NCBI GenBank assembly: GCA_020726505.1
Contig: JAHLEZ010000005.1
Location: 310,001-374,000 of the forward strand
Length of the DNA: 64,000 nucleotides
Reading direction: 5' to 3'
Source of the DNA: Leptodontidium sp. MPI-SDFR-AT-0119
Lineage: Eukaryota; Ascomycota; Leotiomycetes; Helotiales; Leptodontidiaceae
Positions 1 to 13,128 of the stretch are shown here, piece by piece. Position numbers and translations under genes: made by a program. The notes below the pieces were generated by a model, which did not search any database, was not told the origin of the DNA, and was given only the letters and a program-made list of their open reading frames with translations. Position 1 is the stretch's first letter; each line of letters opens with the position of its first letter.

Positions 1-1293
1 GAGGCAGAGTATCGTTCAATACCACAGTACTGTTACTAATAATCGTCGCGGTGCCATTCTGCACACCTGGCAATGCAGTCGTGGCAGCGCCCTCAGTCAA
101 TGTGATAGTTGAAGTCACAGTAACAGGTGGGCTTGAGATGAACGATGTGACGTTCTGTCCAGCGAGGGACTGCGTGATCGTGGTTGTCTTTCCGGGCATG
201 ATGAATTGAATGATGATGATGTTTACTGTGATCGACTTGCCTCCCTTTCCTTTCCCGTTTCCTCGGCCTGGCGAGTTGTTCGAGCCGGGAGGGAAGACAC
301 CTGGTACGGCGCTGTAGCTTGGTCGGCCACCATTTGAGCCCGGTCGTCCAGCTGTGACTGTCACGACGCTGGGTTGGTTGCCTGCTGTACCAGATACGGT
401 GACGATGTTTTGGCCTTCGGTGAGAGTGACAAGACTTTGGATGCCGCCTCCTTCAGTGACGGTAATGACACCGCCGGCTGTGGCTGTGGCTGTGTTTTGG
501 ATGGAAGCTAGAGGTGTTGTGGGGGCTTGAATGGGCGCGGTTTGGGTGATTGTCACGACGCTTTGTTGGGTGCCTTTGCCGACTGTGACGAGGTTTTGAC
601 CTTGTGTTACAGTGGCGAGACTGAGATCTGTGCCTTGGGTGACTGTCACGATGGTTTGGTCTTGACTGATGGTAGCTACACTTGCGGACCCCCCGACTGT
701 GACTGTGACCACTTTGGGGCCAGTAGATGTCGTGGATGAAGATGAAGACACGGCGACACCATCGACGGCACCACCTTCGGTGACTGTGACTACCTGACCA
801 GCCGCAGGGGAGACAGACTCGGTTTGCGTGATGGTTACGACTTGAGGAGTTTGGATGGCGCCATTTGCAGACTGGACGACTGTGATGGTCGAGGCTTGAG
901 TTTGGGTGAGTGTGATTGTTTGTGGGGTCTGAACGGAGCCGTCTGCTGATTGGATAACTGTGATGGTTTGAATTGCTTGAGAAGTGGCAGAAGCAGTTAT
1001 TGTTTCGGTGACTGTAACTGTCTGAGGCGCACCAGTGGCACAAGGTGTGCAAGTGGGAGCCGCGACATCTGCGAGGACTGTTGTGGTGATTTGTCTTCTG
1101 CGGAGGCCCATCAAGGAGCCTAGGTTCTGCTTGATACCTCGCTTAGATCTAAGAAGAGAATGTTAGACTTCACTTCTCGTTAGACCCGAGGAAGGAGGAC
1201 TTACTCATCTCCCTGAGACGGATCGATTGGGCCAGCAACAGCAGAAGAAGTGAAAAGGGCGACTAGCGCGAACGAGAGAAGATCAGACCGCAT
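1..1293 (-). CDS. Secreted Ser/Thr/Val-rich repeat protein, 3' end missing (partial)
   Basis: Two exons read on the minus strand: 1205-1293 and 1-1148, the second running off the window edge. The 56-nt intron has a GTAAGT donor and TTCTTAG acceptor, and the frame is continuous. The first 20 residues (start MRSDLLSF) form a signal peptide ending near AVAG. After a Lys/Arg-rich stretch ending LRRRQ, a possible Kex2-type processing site, comes a long series of imperfect repeats built on TVT, ITQT, VVTVT and QxxVTV units. Further on there is a Gly/Asn/Lys-rich spacer and more TVTSTIT-type sequence. The composition fits an O-glycosylated cell-wall or extracellular protein of filamentous fungi. No enzyme domain is visible in the part present, and a C-terminal GPI signal cannot be judged because the 3' end is missing. 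The family assignment rests only on composition. Confidence 0.75.
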
Positions 1294-4200
1294 GCTGAAC
1301 GTTGTGAATGAATGGATAAGAAGAGCGAGAAGGTAAAGAACGTTGATATCAAATCAAATCCGAAATGAAAGACAGAGAGAGAGGGAAGCACCAAGGCAAA
1401 GACTGGAAGGAATGCACAGTCGTGATGATCTGAAAAACGAAGGACCAAACTTACTGTTTATACTCCAAAGTCCACCATCCGAAGTTTCTAAGACGGAGTG
1501 GAAGATCTACTGGGATCACCCGCTTGCGAGTCTAGCTGATGGTCTCCGAAGCTAGATACTATTCTAGGAGGATCCTGACGCAATTTTACATGTCCTGACC
1601 TGGATTGACTGGGAAGGCAGCTCCCCATTTCAGTAAAATCCCGCACGTGAAACAGCCTTTCGAGGGGGATAAACATCGGACGAAGAGGCTATGCTTGCTT
1701 CAGACCTGTGAGATGCGGATCTACCATGGGTGATCGACGGATTTGATGGGGTGAGGCTCCGAAGGAAGCTTGTCGTTTATGCATGGGCCGAATACGGACG
1801 AGTTGCGAGTGGACTGGACTGGGGAGCAAAAGGAAACAGGAGGTTTGGAGCATGTTTGGAGATGCTCAGCTCGATAGCTGGTGATAATAGCTGTGATATT
1901 GAAGACTGTGGCTGTGCCCGAACCGAGTTGACTTCAACTGTAGAAACGAAGCGTTCCTCATTTTGCTTGCTTGAATGCTAGATTCTCCTGAATCAGGAGA
2001 GATAAAAGACCGAACTTTTCCACTTGGTATCGTTTCGAAACAATCGATAACAGCTGTGCTCGTCCCAACTCAAGCGATAAACGCTATCGAGATAAACAAG
2101 ACATAAAGTTCCTCGTTTTGAGTTTCTCTTGGCCCCCGAAACTCCACTGGCAAAGTCACAAAACGGACGACGGAAAAGCCTAAGATCAGATGAGAGGATG
2201 AAGAGAGGAACTCGTGTGGAGTTCAAAATCAAGCAGACCCATCTCCAAGCAAATCGGCTGTTGTCTCGAGTACCGAGCCAAGAACCGCTGGAACGAAGCT
2301 AGAGAGACAAGCGAGCGATCATGGCACAATCGATGTATCAGATGAAAAAAAGAAGGGATCTCCATTTATCGATGTTCTTTTTGGGAGACACAGAGGGGAA
2401 ATATGGAGATGTTTCGCTCCGAGACCTTGTCTAGAACTTGGATGAAAAGGGGTTCATGTGGACGATGACGAAAGAGGAGGTGCGGAAACGACGGAGATGA
2501 GAGGGATTCGGGACGAGGAAATGGATGTATATATGTTAAGGATATCGTTTCGAGTTGAAGGGCAGATGGAGATGCCACTTGAGTAAATAGGGGTGATGGC
2601 GAGTCCGACGCGCAGCCTTGACGTTTCTGTTTCTGGAAACAATGAACAAGCACGTGATTTGGGTTAACTCCAACAAAATCGACGTTTGGAAAGGATCGAG
2701 GAAACGATACCTACCTACCCAACACTCAAGGAATGGATTCCTGTTCTTACCTCATCCTCACTCATCATTCGTTGTTGGTCAGACGATTCGATCATTCGCC
2801 CACTTCCAACCACGAGGCCTCTTCTGCAGCCTCATGAGACCATCACATGATCTACCCGGTCCCAGAAAGCCGGCCAGCCCAAGGATCTCACATGGATTCT
2901 GAGTGGCCTCTCGTCCAGAAAGAACCCAACACCGAAACCACGACCTATCGGAAGGATGTTCAAGGCGTTGCGGGCGGCTATGGCGGACCGGAACCGTTGC
3001 AGCTTGCATTATCGTGGCTCCTCGTCCCCCGAGTGGATGGGATGCGTGACATGCAATGAACTTATTCTGCAGCTCAGCGCGGGCTTGAGGCTTTGTGTAA
3101 CATGATGCGATGGGACGGGATGGGATGTGATGGACGTAATGGAATGGAATGGAAGGCTTGGAGGATTGTGCAAGAAGGATGACGGGCTGCATAAACCTGG
3201 TTTTGTGTTGTGACATCGTGTGTCGGTCGTCGCCGCTTGTTGATGATCGGACTCGACGATGTTGCTCTGCCTGCTGCACCCTGGCTACACCTGCTTTTAC
3301 CCTGCCTGTGTCCAGTGCCAGTGTGTTTGGCGGGTGGTGGCACTATGGCAGAGTGAGTGAGGCAAGCGATACGATATGATTCCCTCAACCGGTTTCTCAG
3401 AGCGAGCAGTGGAGATGAATGAGGACCTGGGACCCGGATCTCGGTGTCAGCAATACGATGAGTCGAAATGTCCGTGGCAAGAGTTTAGTCCGACTCTATC
3501 TTGCATTTCCTGGGGATCGGAAGATTGAAACCTTGACAGTTCGTGGGGTTGGATTGGATTGGATTGGATTGGAAGAGCGGAGAGGGAGGGATGAATCCGC
3601 TTGGTCGCCTCGAGGGCCCCAGGCGTGGGGGAGCTTGTCTGGAGACTGGACTCTGTTGCGACTTTGCCTCTTTTCACTCAGCAACATCCGACGGTGGAGG
3701 TAGCATAGGTAAGATAGGTAGTATTTCATGCCGATTCAAGCCTCGCTATTCTCGTTATAGCAGGATTTGAAGGCCTGTCTTTTTCCAACGGCGGACGACT
3801 CGGTATTCGTTGGGGAAGCTCGCCGCCCAGCAATCATCTGGTTACATTGGAGGCCGGCCGACGAAGTGACTGGGGATAGGATGGAGCAGACAAGGCATCA
3901 TGAGGCGACGTCCTTCGTAGGAAGTCTCCGAAATACCCCTGATGGATTGACTGATTGTAAAGAAAGCGTGGCGAGCCTCTCACAGCTTCCTTCTTGTTCC
4001 ATTTTGTATCCATTCCATGGTGAGGAACGACTCCGTTTGGTGGACGGTGGTGAAGTCTCATCAAAAGATATCTGGGCCGGCCCATGGATAGAATCCATGA
4101 TGGAAAGCCGTCGGCTCCTCCGCAGCTGGTGGTGCAGTGCAGTCTTGGTTGTTGGTAGGGAGCGGAGCCTTGTACTCTCTCGTACTCGTAGGCTATCACT

Positions 4201-4331
4201 CAGACAACAGCCAGTCAGTCGGTTCCAGGATGTAAATCCATCCATCAACAAGGTCATTTCTCAGCCTGACTCTGCCCTGGCCCGACTTGCTCACCGAAAA
4301 CTGGATGTGTGTCAAGATCCTCAACACATCA

Positions 4332-4365
4332 ACATCATCATCATCGTCGTCGTCGTCGTCGTCGT
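4332..4365. repeat. ATC/GTC trinucleotide microsatellite
   Basis: A run of ATC units passes directly into a run of GTC units. It lies in non-genic sequence. Confidence 0.9.
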
Positions 4366-7300
4366 TGCAATCTTCGAACTCGGAGATTTAAATTGACTTC
4401 CCAGTCCCATCAATCAATTAATCCCCCGATATGACATGTTCCATCGATATACCGAATGGCAGGCAGGCAGGGCAGGCTCGCAAGCCCACGCCCATCGTTC
4501 CCCGTCCCGGCGCACGCGGTTTGATCGCCATTGCTAGAGCGGGGCGAACCGATGAAGAGCCGTCCAGGGAGAAAAGTAAGGTAGGTACGGAGTAGTGCCC
4601 GAAGTCGGGCCAAATCAGTATTAAATGGCAGCGGATGGCGCTGATAGGCTGCCCCTTTTTGACCGCATGAGCGGTGTTGGGCTGGATCGTGCCTTTTGAC
4701 TTTTTGACTTTTGGGGCTGGAATGGTTGGGTGGGGAGGGAGAGTTGGCGTGGAAGGGGGAGGAGTGAGTGGGATGAGGATGAGGCGAGAGGGAGGAGGTA
4801 GATCTGAAGATGAGAGAAATTAGAAAAGCGATAGGATGGGATGCAGCGAGGACGATGCGAGGCGGGCGGATGGTACGGATGGTATAATCCGAGTCTGATA
4901 ATACAGAATAGAGAAAGAAAAGGCTCGAAGATGACCTAATCAGGGACGTACCCAAGTACTGTACAGTAGGTAGCTTTGAATGAAATCGGCATGTAAGATG
5001 AGGCTTCTGTAAGATACTTTGAAACAATGTCAAGCCTTTGAGACCTCTCCTGAAGTCGCGATGCGGTCAGATGAGCTGAAAAGGATATGTAATGGGCGGT
5101 GCGCAAAAGATGACTTGAAATGGGACAATGCGCTCGCTCTTTTGAGTTTTGACTTTTTCACAATCATCAGACTATTGATCCTGTATGCAGTCTTTCAATT
5201 GAAAAAAACAACGCCAACGAGAAAAAGAAAATAAAAAGAAGCGAAAAAGACGGGGCAAAGACAAGTACGGTAACTAACTGGAGATATCTTTTGAGACATT
5301 CGATTCAGATCCAGTTGACGTGCATCGAGTCGTCAATTGACTTGATTCTAAGGGTCCTGTTTGTTCCCTTTCCCCTCACTCAGTTCAGTGCTTGTCTGCC
5401 TGCCCTGGGAGGCAGAAATATGGAAAGGAGGAGGGAGTCCTCTCCCTCTGAGCCTCCCCTATCAAAACAATCAAAACAGACAAATATCAAATCTACACAA
5501 AACTCGACTGCATCTGCAGAATTGACTCTATACATATACCTATGCATGAGAGCAGCTCTCGTCTCCATTGTACAGCTCATCGTGCTGCGGGATAGATTAA
5601 TAGAGACCAAATGTATAGGCGGCGATGACCTGCTTTTGGGCGCCTTGCAGAAAGCATAATACCTTCAATTATGGCTGTTAGTTGCAGAAAAGCGGATATT
5701 GTATCTCGTCTCCTGTGCCGTCAATTCCAGTGTTTTTCGCCAACTTCTTCCTCTCTTGTCATGTACAGTATCGTATTCCCACTGCCCTCATTTTATTTTA
5801 ATTCTTCTCATTACTATTGGTTTGATTTTCCTCATTTATTGTCTTCGATACTTTATTATATTCAGGAGGCATGCTTGTTCTCCACAGCAGCAGCGCCGCC
5901 GCCGCCGCCCGCCTCCCTTCGTCAGCGCAGCCTCTTTCAATACACAACGAGGTTCGCTCTCTGGCTCTGGCTCTGACCCCCCGTGTTTTCAGGCCCTCGT
6001 CACCAACCAGAGCCTTGCCACCAGCACCACCCACAGATAATTCATTAGCCTCGTCCAATACCAGAAGCCAGAAAAGCCAGTCAGACGAACGGCAGGAAAG
6101 GACGGCACTCTGACGGTCGTGTAGCTTCAGGTCGCACAAGCCAATGATGACGAGAACTCTGCGATTCCGACTCTCTTTGGACGAAGCTGCGTCGTGGAAA
6201 CACCAGATCTGACAGTCACGAGGGGTGGGCATGGGAGTGCTGAGAGCTGGATCTATTGAACTGCCACCTCGCGGCTATCAAATCACCGTGGGTTCCAGCC
6301 TGGCTGGGACCTCGCATCCTCGCTGTTTGGGAGGTTGGATGGATGGTCTTCCTCGAAGTCTTCTTTGAGCCACCAGCTGTAGCTGTAGCGGCGGTAAATG
6401 TAGCGGCATGAGATACGAAGGGAGGAAGGTTGGGTATATGCAGCTAAAAGGCTCGTCGACGCCATTTGCTTGCCTACTTCCCTACTTACTTTCCTGCCTG
6501 CCTGCCTGCCTGCATTGGCCCCTGAATGTCCTGTGTGTGATTGATGATATATAATATATCCAGCCCTCCCTACCTATATCAGAGAGTACAGCTCACTAGA
6601 GCATCGCACGGAACACTTCTAGAACAGCCGCATTGTTGTATGTTGTTCCCCTCATCTTCAGCTTCATTTCCGACCACCATCTTCGTCTCTACCACATTTA
6701 TTTTTTATTTTTTATATATATATATATATTCCTCCGTGCTCTCTACGGTTTGCACAAACCAGTGACAGTACGTACACCTTGAGGGTATTATTGTGCATGG
6801 ATCGGGATCGACGTCGAAGCCTCAGTCAGAAGAGCAGCCTTGCATTTCTGAATCCTCACCCCGACAACTAGACGGACTTGACTCGATTCTGCTCGCTCGA
6901 CTCAACTTCCTTGACCTTGACCTTGACCCCCGGCGCCGACGATATCATGCAGATGCAGATGCAGGCGTGCTTCTGGCCTTGCCCTTCCCCTGCCCTATGA
7001 GATTGTCGCGCCTCATGATTGCTTTTCCTTCAGCAGCAAGCAACCTTCTCTGCATTCTCTGCAGACATCACATACACTGACTGCATTCGCATTCATTCCA
7101 GTCCATTGATTATCCCGCAGCTAGCAGGAACTGAACCGATCCCTTGCTGGAACTACCTACTCTGCGCTATCTGAAGAGCTCTTCCTACACAGCTTTTACC
7201 TCATTCAGTACTGGCATCATAGCCTAACCTGAACCTAACGCCATTGATTGTAACGCACAAAGCAAGCAAACCACGGTATCGTTCCGTACGGCAGCTAGAA

Positions 7301-7920
7301 GAGAACACACACACAGACACACACACACGCACGGATTGTTTGCTAGTACTTTTCTTTACTACTGCACTTACTGGATTGTACTTTTCTGGATACAAGCTGC
7401 GGATCTCCTTTCCTTTCCGACGGATAGCTCCAACGTTCACCGTTCCTTCATTACTCGTCTCTCCACTACCGCCAGCTACCGTACTACTACGACCATTTCC
7501 CAGTAACTTTGGTCCGTCTCCACGCCAAAACAGTCTACACAAAGGGCAGAGAACCCTTTGTGAATAGCATCATCTCTCAGCACTGTCAGCCAGCCAGCCA
7601 GCCAACCGCCATTCCTATCAAAAGAATTCTACTGCAGAAACTTGGTCACTACTGCACGCATAAATCTCCACACTCCTCTTGTCCACTATCAGATCGTCGG
7701 GTATTGTTTTGTTGGCCACTCCCATCCCATCCCTTCCCTCCTGCGTGCAGCAAGCAAGGCAAGCAAGCGAAAAAGCTATCCGCTCCCTACGGCCCAAAAC
7801 CGCTTAGCGCCTTTCCGTCTGGTTGGAGAGTCTCATCACTCACAAAAAGTCACTCGCTCTCCTCGTCCGCTCCTGGATTGTGAATTCTCCATCCCTCACC
7901 CGCTCGCTATATAACTCTGC

Positions 7921-7942
7921 GACGACGACGACGACGACGACG
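7921..7942. repeat. (GAC)7 microsatellite in probable leader
   Basis: Seven perfect GAC units about 500 nt upstream of the start codon of the RRM/R3H gene, in a pyrimidine-rich stretch that is probably promoter or 5' leader. Confidence 0.9.
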
Positions 7943-8444
7943 AACGACGGCCTGTGGTCCCTCTACACTGCACTGCACTGCACCGCACTGCTTGCGCGCG
8001 ACTCCTCTCCTGACGACGGACGACACCTACGACCTCACGGCATAGACGACTTCGCAGGTTCTCCTGTCATTCGCAGCCAGCCGACACTGACGGGCTGCTC
8101 CAGGAGAAACAATCACCACCACCCACCCACCCCCGACCGCACTCTTCCTCCAAGTACCGAACGCTGCATTCCCCCCTCCTCGCTGCTCCCCACGCAGCAC
8201 TCACAACTCGCCCTCACAGCTTCATACAGCTGCTGAAAGCTGCTGCCCGACGGCCGCCAGCTTTACCGCAGGATCTAGCAGGCGCAGGCGTTGCAGGCGC
8301 TCCAGCTGCACGAAAGCTTCGTGAAGTTCGGAGCAGGCATTTGAAGCTTGTACAGCGTGCCACTGCCGGCTCCTTGCATACCTCGCAGGCCCAGCAACAG
8401 CTGCCCTCCCTTCCCGCCTTCTGGACATCTGCACGGCAATCAAG

Positions 8445-10452
8445 ATGGCCCAACAATACGCAGGAGACATGTACGCCGACTACTCGCAGAACCAGAACCG
8501 GTCGCCTGTCTCCAATCGCTATGGGAACGGCCTGACTCTGAATAGACAACCGTCGCGACAGTTCGAACAATATACTCCCCAACCTCCGCAGGGCCTGTAT
8601 CAGGAGGACCACTCTTCCCAATACGATCCTGCCTCCCGCTTCGACAGGATGCCTCCCTCCACCATACATTCCTCGAATTACCCATACGAGAACCAGACTT
8701 GGAATTATGGAGGGGCAAATGCTGGTGCGAACATGATGGGCGGAACGGGCCGTGTCAAGCCTCAAGCTCCTAGAAGGGCTGGTCTTCCATCTGTAGGTGT
8801 CATGCAGTTTATTAATGATGTTGGTGCGCTACTAATAATTTTCTCCAGGGATGGCTCGAACCTCAAATGCACCAAGCCGAAAATATGAACAACTATCAGA
8901 TCAATAGCCAGTTCAATATGCATCAGCATCCGCAGCAACGAGCTTCGCCTCCGCAGAATGACAACGATGAGCTGATCCCGACAGCTATTGTCATCAAGAA
9001 TATTCCTTTCGCTGTCAAGAAAGAACAACTCATCGCTTGCATGACGGACATGCGTCTGCCACTGCCATATGCCTTCAACTATCACTTCGACTCGGGTGTT
9101 TTCAGAGGGTTGGCATTTGCAAACTTTACCAGTGCAGACGAGACTCAAGCTGTCATCCAAGCCATGAACCACATGGAACTGCAAGGAAGGAAGCTGAGGG
9201 TCGAATACAAGAAGATGCTACCTGTTCAAGAGCGGGAGAGAATCGAAAGAGACAAGAGGGAGAAACGTGGACAATTGCAGGAGCAGCATCAGCCTTTGGC
9301 ACCTAGCCAGGTCCAGAACCCGCTTCACACGCAATCCTCCATGGCTTCCATGACTTCCATGAGCTCCACCAACCACCCTCCTCCAACTTCACCATCTCCA
9401 GTCTCGATAAGGGGCAAGCTGGGTATGCACAATCTGAACCACGATTTTACAAGATACTAATTTTCGCAGACCTTGACTTGAACGACCCGGTAACGCTTGG
9501 TTTCTATAGCGAACTAATGCTTTTTAAGAACGACAAGAACCGTGAGACTTTGATCTTTCCACCCTCGATTTCCCCCGAACAACGCCGAACGATCCATACG
9601 CTCGCACATCACATGGGACTGGAACATAGATCCGAAGGAACAGGAGACTCCCGATGTGTCCAGATCCTCCGACGAGCTGCTCAAATCAGCCCTCCCGTTG
9701 CCCAGCAAAATTACTACACAGAATCGTCCCGTCGTGGTTTGAACCGTGCAGCGACAATTGACTTTAGCGAAGCTCGAGAAAATTCTGGTCACTACCACTC
9801 ACTGAACCGCCAAGGATCCAGCCTCCTGGACATCCCAGGATCCCCAGGCTTGAGTGGTCTTTCACCACATAACAACTTGCGAGCGGCCAAATCATTCGCG
9901 GACCTGCGTTCGTATACCCCATCACCCGTACCCTCGACTGCCAGTTTCCCCGTTGGTTTAACGCAAAACATCTCACGATATGCAGCAGAGTACAGCCACG
10001 GTTCGGCCGCATCTGGAACCCCCAACCTCACCCCAACGTCAGCCGGAGGCGGAATGAATGGCCGAGATGACAGTTTCCTCTTGAATGGTATCAGCAGTAT
10101 GGCTATTGGATACGATCGTCCCAGCTCAAACCGGCCGAACGCCAGCGGAAGGATTGGCCAAGAACGAGAAGCCCACACTCCAACCACCGGTGCCATCGGG
10201 AGCCAGAGACCTGTCAATGGCAACTACGAGGAGAACCCACGAAATGGTGCCGCTGTTGAAAGGCAACCAAGAGGCCCAGGTGCTGACTGGGGAGCTGGAA
10301 ATGGCTTTTCAAGACCACGACAAAATGGTCATGTTAATAGAGGCAGTGGTGAGCTTGATCCGAATAGCTTTGAAAACGGCTGGGATGATAACAGAGCGCA
10401 AGATTCGTCCGATCGAACCGGTGCGCCCCAATCCACCTCGCGATACATGTAA
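8445..10452 (+). CDS. PIN4: RRM + R3H RNA-binding protein, Pin4/Cip2 type
   Basis: Three exons: 8445-8792, 8849-9422 and 9470-10452, giving 634 residues. Introns are GTAGGT...TCTCCAG and GTATGC...TTCGCAG, the second with a TACTAAT branch site. The N-terminus is rich in Gln, Asn, Tyr and Pro. An RRM lies at about 160-240, with RNP2-like IVIKNIPF and RNP1-like FRGLAFANF. A charged helix (RERIERDKREKR) follows. An R3H domain lies at about 310-375 (LYSEL-like start, then RRTIHTLAHHMGLEH). The tail is long, disordered and Ser/Asn/Gly-rich. This RRM-then-R3H order is known from yeast Pin4/Mdt1 and fission yeast Cip2, which act in post-transcriptional control during stress and the cell cycle. The function here is inferred from that family. 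The start codon is the first ATG of the open frame. Confidence 0.85.
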
Positions 10453-12247
10453 AGTCTTCGCTAGATCGATCCCGCGAGAGACTTTTTTGACGACGTTACG
10501 ACGATACACTTTAGATCTGCTGTGCGAACCTTATATTCTCGGCGCATCTTGCCAGTAACATAAAAAGCGGGTTTGTCTTCAGTGTATAGATGCAATCCGA
10601 CGACTTACGAACCTGTCGGATACATCAGTCTGGATGGAGTTTGACTGGTTCTCGCATTTAGCAGTCAGACACCTCGTCTGCTTCCTTGGAGTTTTGCGGT
10701 TTTGCGGTTTTTGTGTTCTGTTTATTGTAATTGCGGCATCCACGATCATTCCACCAGAACACCTGCCTGGATATAGATCGTTGGGACTGCACGCCCGTTC
10801 TGCCTTGTCATCTGCTGCTTCAGTACATATCTATGGGATTATTTTCTCGACTTACGAACGATGGAACGGACGATGAGACGACTCTTTGGCTCAGTGTTCA
10901 TTCGACTTTTTTCCGATTCCCCCTAAAATTTAGCTTTCATGCGATCAAAACACCACGATAGGATACCAAATACAGCGACTGGGCAACCATCACGATTTAC
11001 GCCGTATGACCTTCATCCTTCACGATACGGAAATGGGACTCGATCCGACTAATTCAAGGGGTTGTCATCATCACCAAAACCCCGTATCCTCCTTATAAAT
11101 CTCGAGCCTTTCCAACTTTGGACGGACAACGAAAAAAACGAAATGCTTCTTTACCTTCTTCACCTTCTCCTCGGTCCTCGTTTTCGAAGGACCATCCACT
11201 CGGCACAAGCCTTTGGACCTATGCGAGTCTTGAATAGGCCATGTCAACAATTTGATTTGCCGGCACAAGCTCTTTTTACGGCTTCTCATAGGTTTCTTGG
11301 CGGGCTGGCTGGCTGGCTGGTTCTCTTTGGGCGGCGATCTGTTTTCTGTACTCTACCATCGCTCACCTTATGTTTGCTTTCTGCGAATGCGAATATTCTA
11401 CCTTTGACCTCCCGTTTTTGCTTACTGCGTGTGCGTCCTATTTTCGATTTTTGGGGAGGTTTTTGCTGTTGTTTTCTGCTGTTGTTTGCATGGATTTGGC
11501 ATTGGTCGGGCGAGCGGGCGGCGGGCTGCCATCCCAGGAATCAATAAGCATACTTCCTGACCTGGTCTGGTTGGTGGGTACCTGTGGATTGGGATGGTAT
11601 AGAATGATTACTGGTGTTGTGGTGTGGTGTGGGGAATGGATGTGGTTGTGGTTGTGGGTTGAGGTGCTACAGAACGAGAGGAAACCCTTACTCCATCCAT
11701 CCTTCTGTTCTGTGCTTTTAATTTATACGTGAGAGGGATATGGGGAGTTACCTGAGTGGAGATGAGATCCGAGAATGAAGCAGCTGGAAGCAGAGAGCAA
11801 GAAAGCAGAAGCGCGAGCAGAATTTGATAAAAAATTTGAATAATCTTGAAATTCCATTCTCACGTTCTATTCTATGATCTAGTGTTTTTATTATACTGCC
11901 TTGGGTTTGTGGGAATCGCTACCCCCCCTTTTTTTGGATTGATCCTTTTGAGATTTATAGGATGGATCTAATCATGTAGTTTTATAATCTTTAGTCGGGA
12001 CTAGTTGAACTTCATTAATGATTTAAGAGGGACAAAGTCAGCCAAGTAAGTACTAACAGCGATTTCAAGAATAAGAATTGCGTCGGAATTAAATTTTTGA
12101 TTTTTATTCTTTTTTATATAAGAGGGGGGTAATTAAGTTGTTAGCATCAGCGAAAAGAAAGAAGAAGAAACCCCCTTTCTTTTCTTCTTCTATATTTGTA
12201 TTTGTACTTACAATGGTTATTTGAATTGAACATCCAGATCCTCTAAA

Positions 12248-12272
12248 GAGAGAAAGAGAGAGAGAGAGAGAG
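12248..12272. repeat. GA-rich microsatellite
   Basis: Alternating AG/GA run with one short AAA interruption, in AT-rich non-genic DNA. Confidence 0.8.
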
Positions 12273-12341
12273 TTATTAAGTAATGAATTACTGGATTAAT
12301 TTAAACGTGTCTTAACTAGATTATGATTTCGATCCCGCTGC

Positions 12342-12364
12342 ATATATATATATATATATATATA
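12342..12364. repeat. (TA)n microsatellite
   Basis: About eleven perfect TA units in non-genic AT-rich DNA. Confidence 0.9.
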
Positions 12365-13128
12365 CAGGTAGGTATATACACAGAGGGAGGCCCCTTTATA
12401 TTTTTAGACTTACAAGTCAGTCAGTCATTACCAAACACCGAGTTACCATCATAGGGATATGGGTTGCCAAGAGATGAAATGGATTTGATCCGTAGGGAAT
12501 GAAAATTAATGGATATAGATACCGACTGCAAGTTACCACAGCATATGACCTGGGCTGCGGAAAATCATGCACTTTCTACTTCAGAAATACTTCTCGGTTA
12601 TCTGCTTGAGGTAAACAAATTAACCGACTACTAATCTGGAATGTTCTTGGCCACTTCTAAGGATTTCTCAATTCTCAATACTGGACTTCTTTTTTTAAAT
12701 GGGGCTATCTGTCAATAGGTCCATATGAAAAAGAGTTTTTATCGACGAGAATTTAATATTTATTGCCTAGTGTTAAGATGTGACGCTAAGATTTTCCTGC
12801 AGGATTGCCTCGGGTTCCACAGCAAGGTTGCTTCACTGCCTCTCCAATCCACAGATTTTCAAAAGTACTGAACAAACTTCATACCTTCTCTCTTCTCAAC
12901 TCCCAAATAAAGGTGCAATTTCAGAAGAACGCTATATTTTGTAGCAATGTTGAGTGAACCCGAGTTTGGGTCGCTTTTTGAGCTTTCTTGGGATTTTTCG
13001 GGCCAAAGCCAAGTCGAATCAATATACAAATTTAATTCTAGTTTGATTTATTGCTGTTGAGCCTGATTAGATTCAAGACTTGATTCGAGTTTGACTTAGA
13101 CTGGCTCAACTCTGACTTGTGGGAACCA

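Larger units (their letters stand above)
1294..8444. other. 7.1 kb without a supported gene; promoters and probable long leader
   Basis: I see no open frame here with recognisable domains, spliced continuity or protein-like composition; the longer frames (for example 3767-4396 plus and 4410-5033 minus) are low-complexity. The left end must carry the promoter of the secreted protein gene on the minus strand. The right 2 kb is very pyrimidine-rich, with simple-sequence tracts (CCTG repeats near 6494-6516, a (GAC)7 run at 7921-7942), and probably holds promoter and 5' leader of the RNA-binding gene that starts at 8445. An ATC/GTC microsatellite lies at about 4332-4365. Confidence 0.5.
10453..13128. 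other. Non-genic, partly AT-rich interval
   Basis: The first few hundred bases are probably the 3' UTR of the RRM/R3H gene. From about 11.8 kb the sequence becomes AT-rich and holds simple repeats: GA-rich at 12248-12272 and (TA)n at 12342-12364. No supported gene was found on either strand. Confidence 0.55.

Noticed and set aside
453..1052. Minus-strand His/Ser/Arg-rich open frame of 199 codons
   Set aside because: It is the wrong frame of the Ser/Thr repeat gene; the true frame has a signal peptide, a clean intron and repeat structure.
3767..4396. Plus-strand open frame of 209 codons
   Set aside because: Ends in a microsatellite-encoded run of Ile and Val and shows no domain; composition is not protein-like.
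4410..5033. Minus-strand open frame of 207 codons
   Set aside because: Low-complexity Ser/Pro/His/Leu sequence, no motif and no splice support; probably chance.
11062..11547. Plus-strand open frame of 161 codons after the RRM/R3H gene
   Set aside because: Leu/Phe/Cys-rich translation of 3' UTR-like sequence with no recognisable feature.
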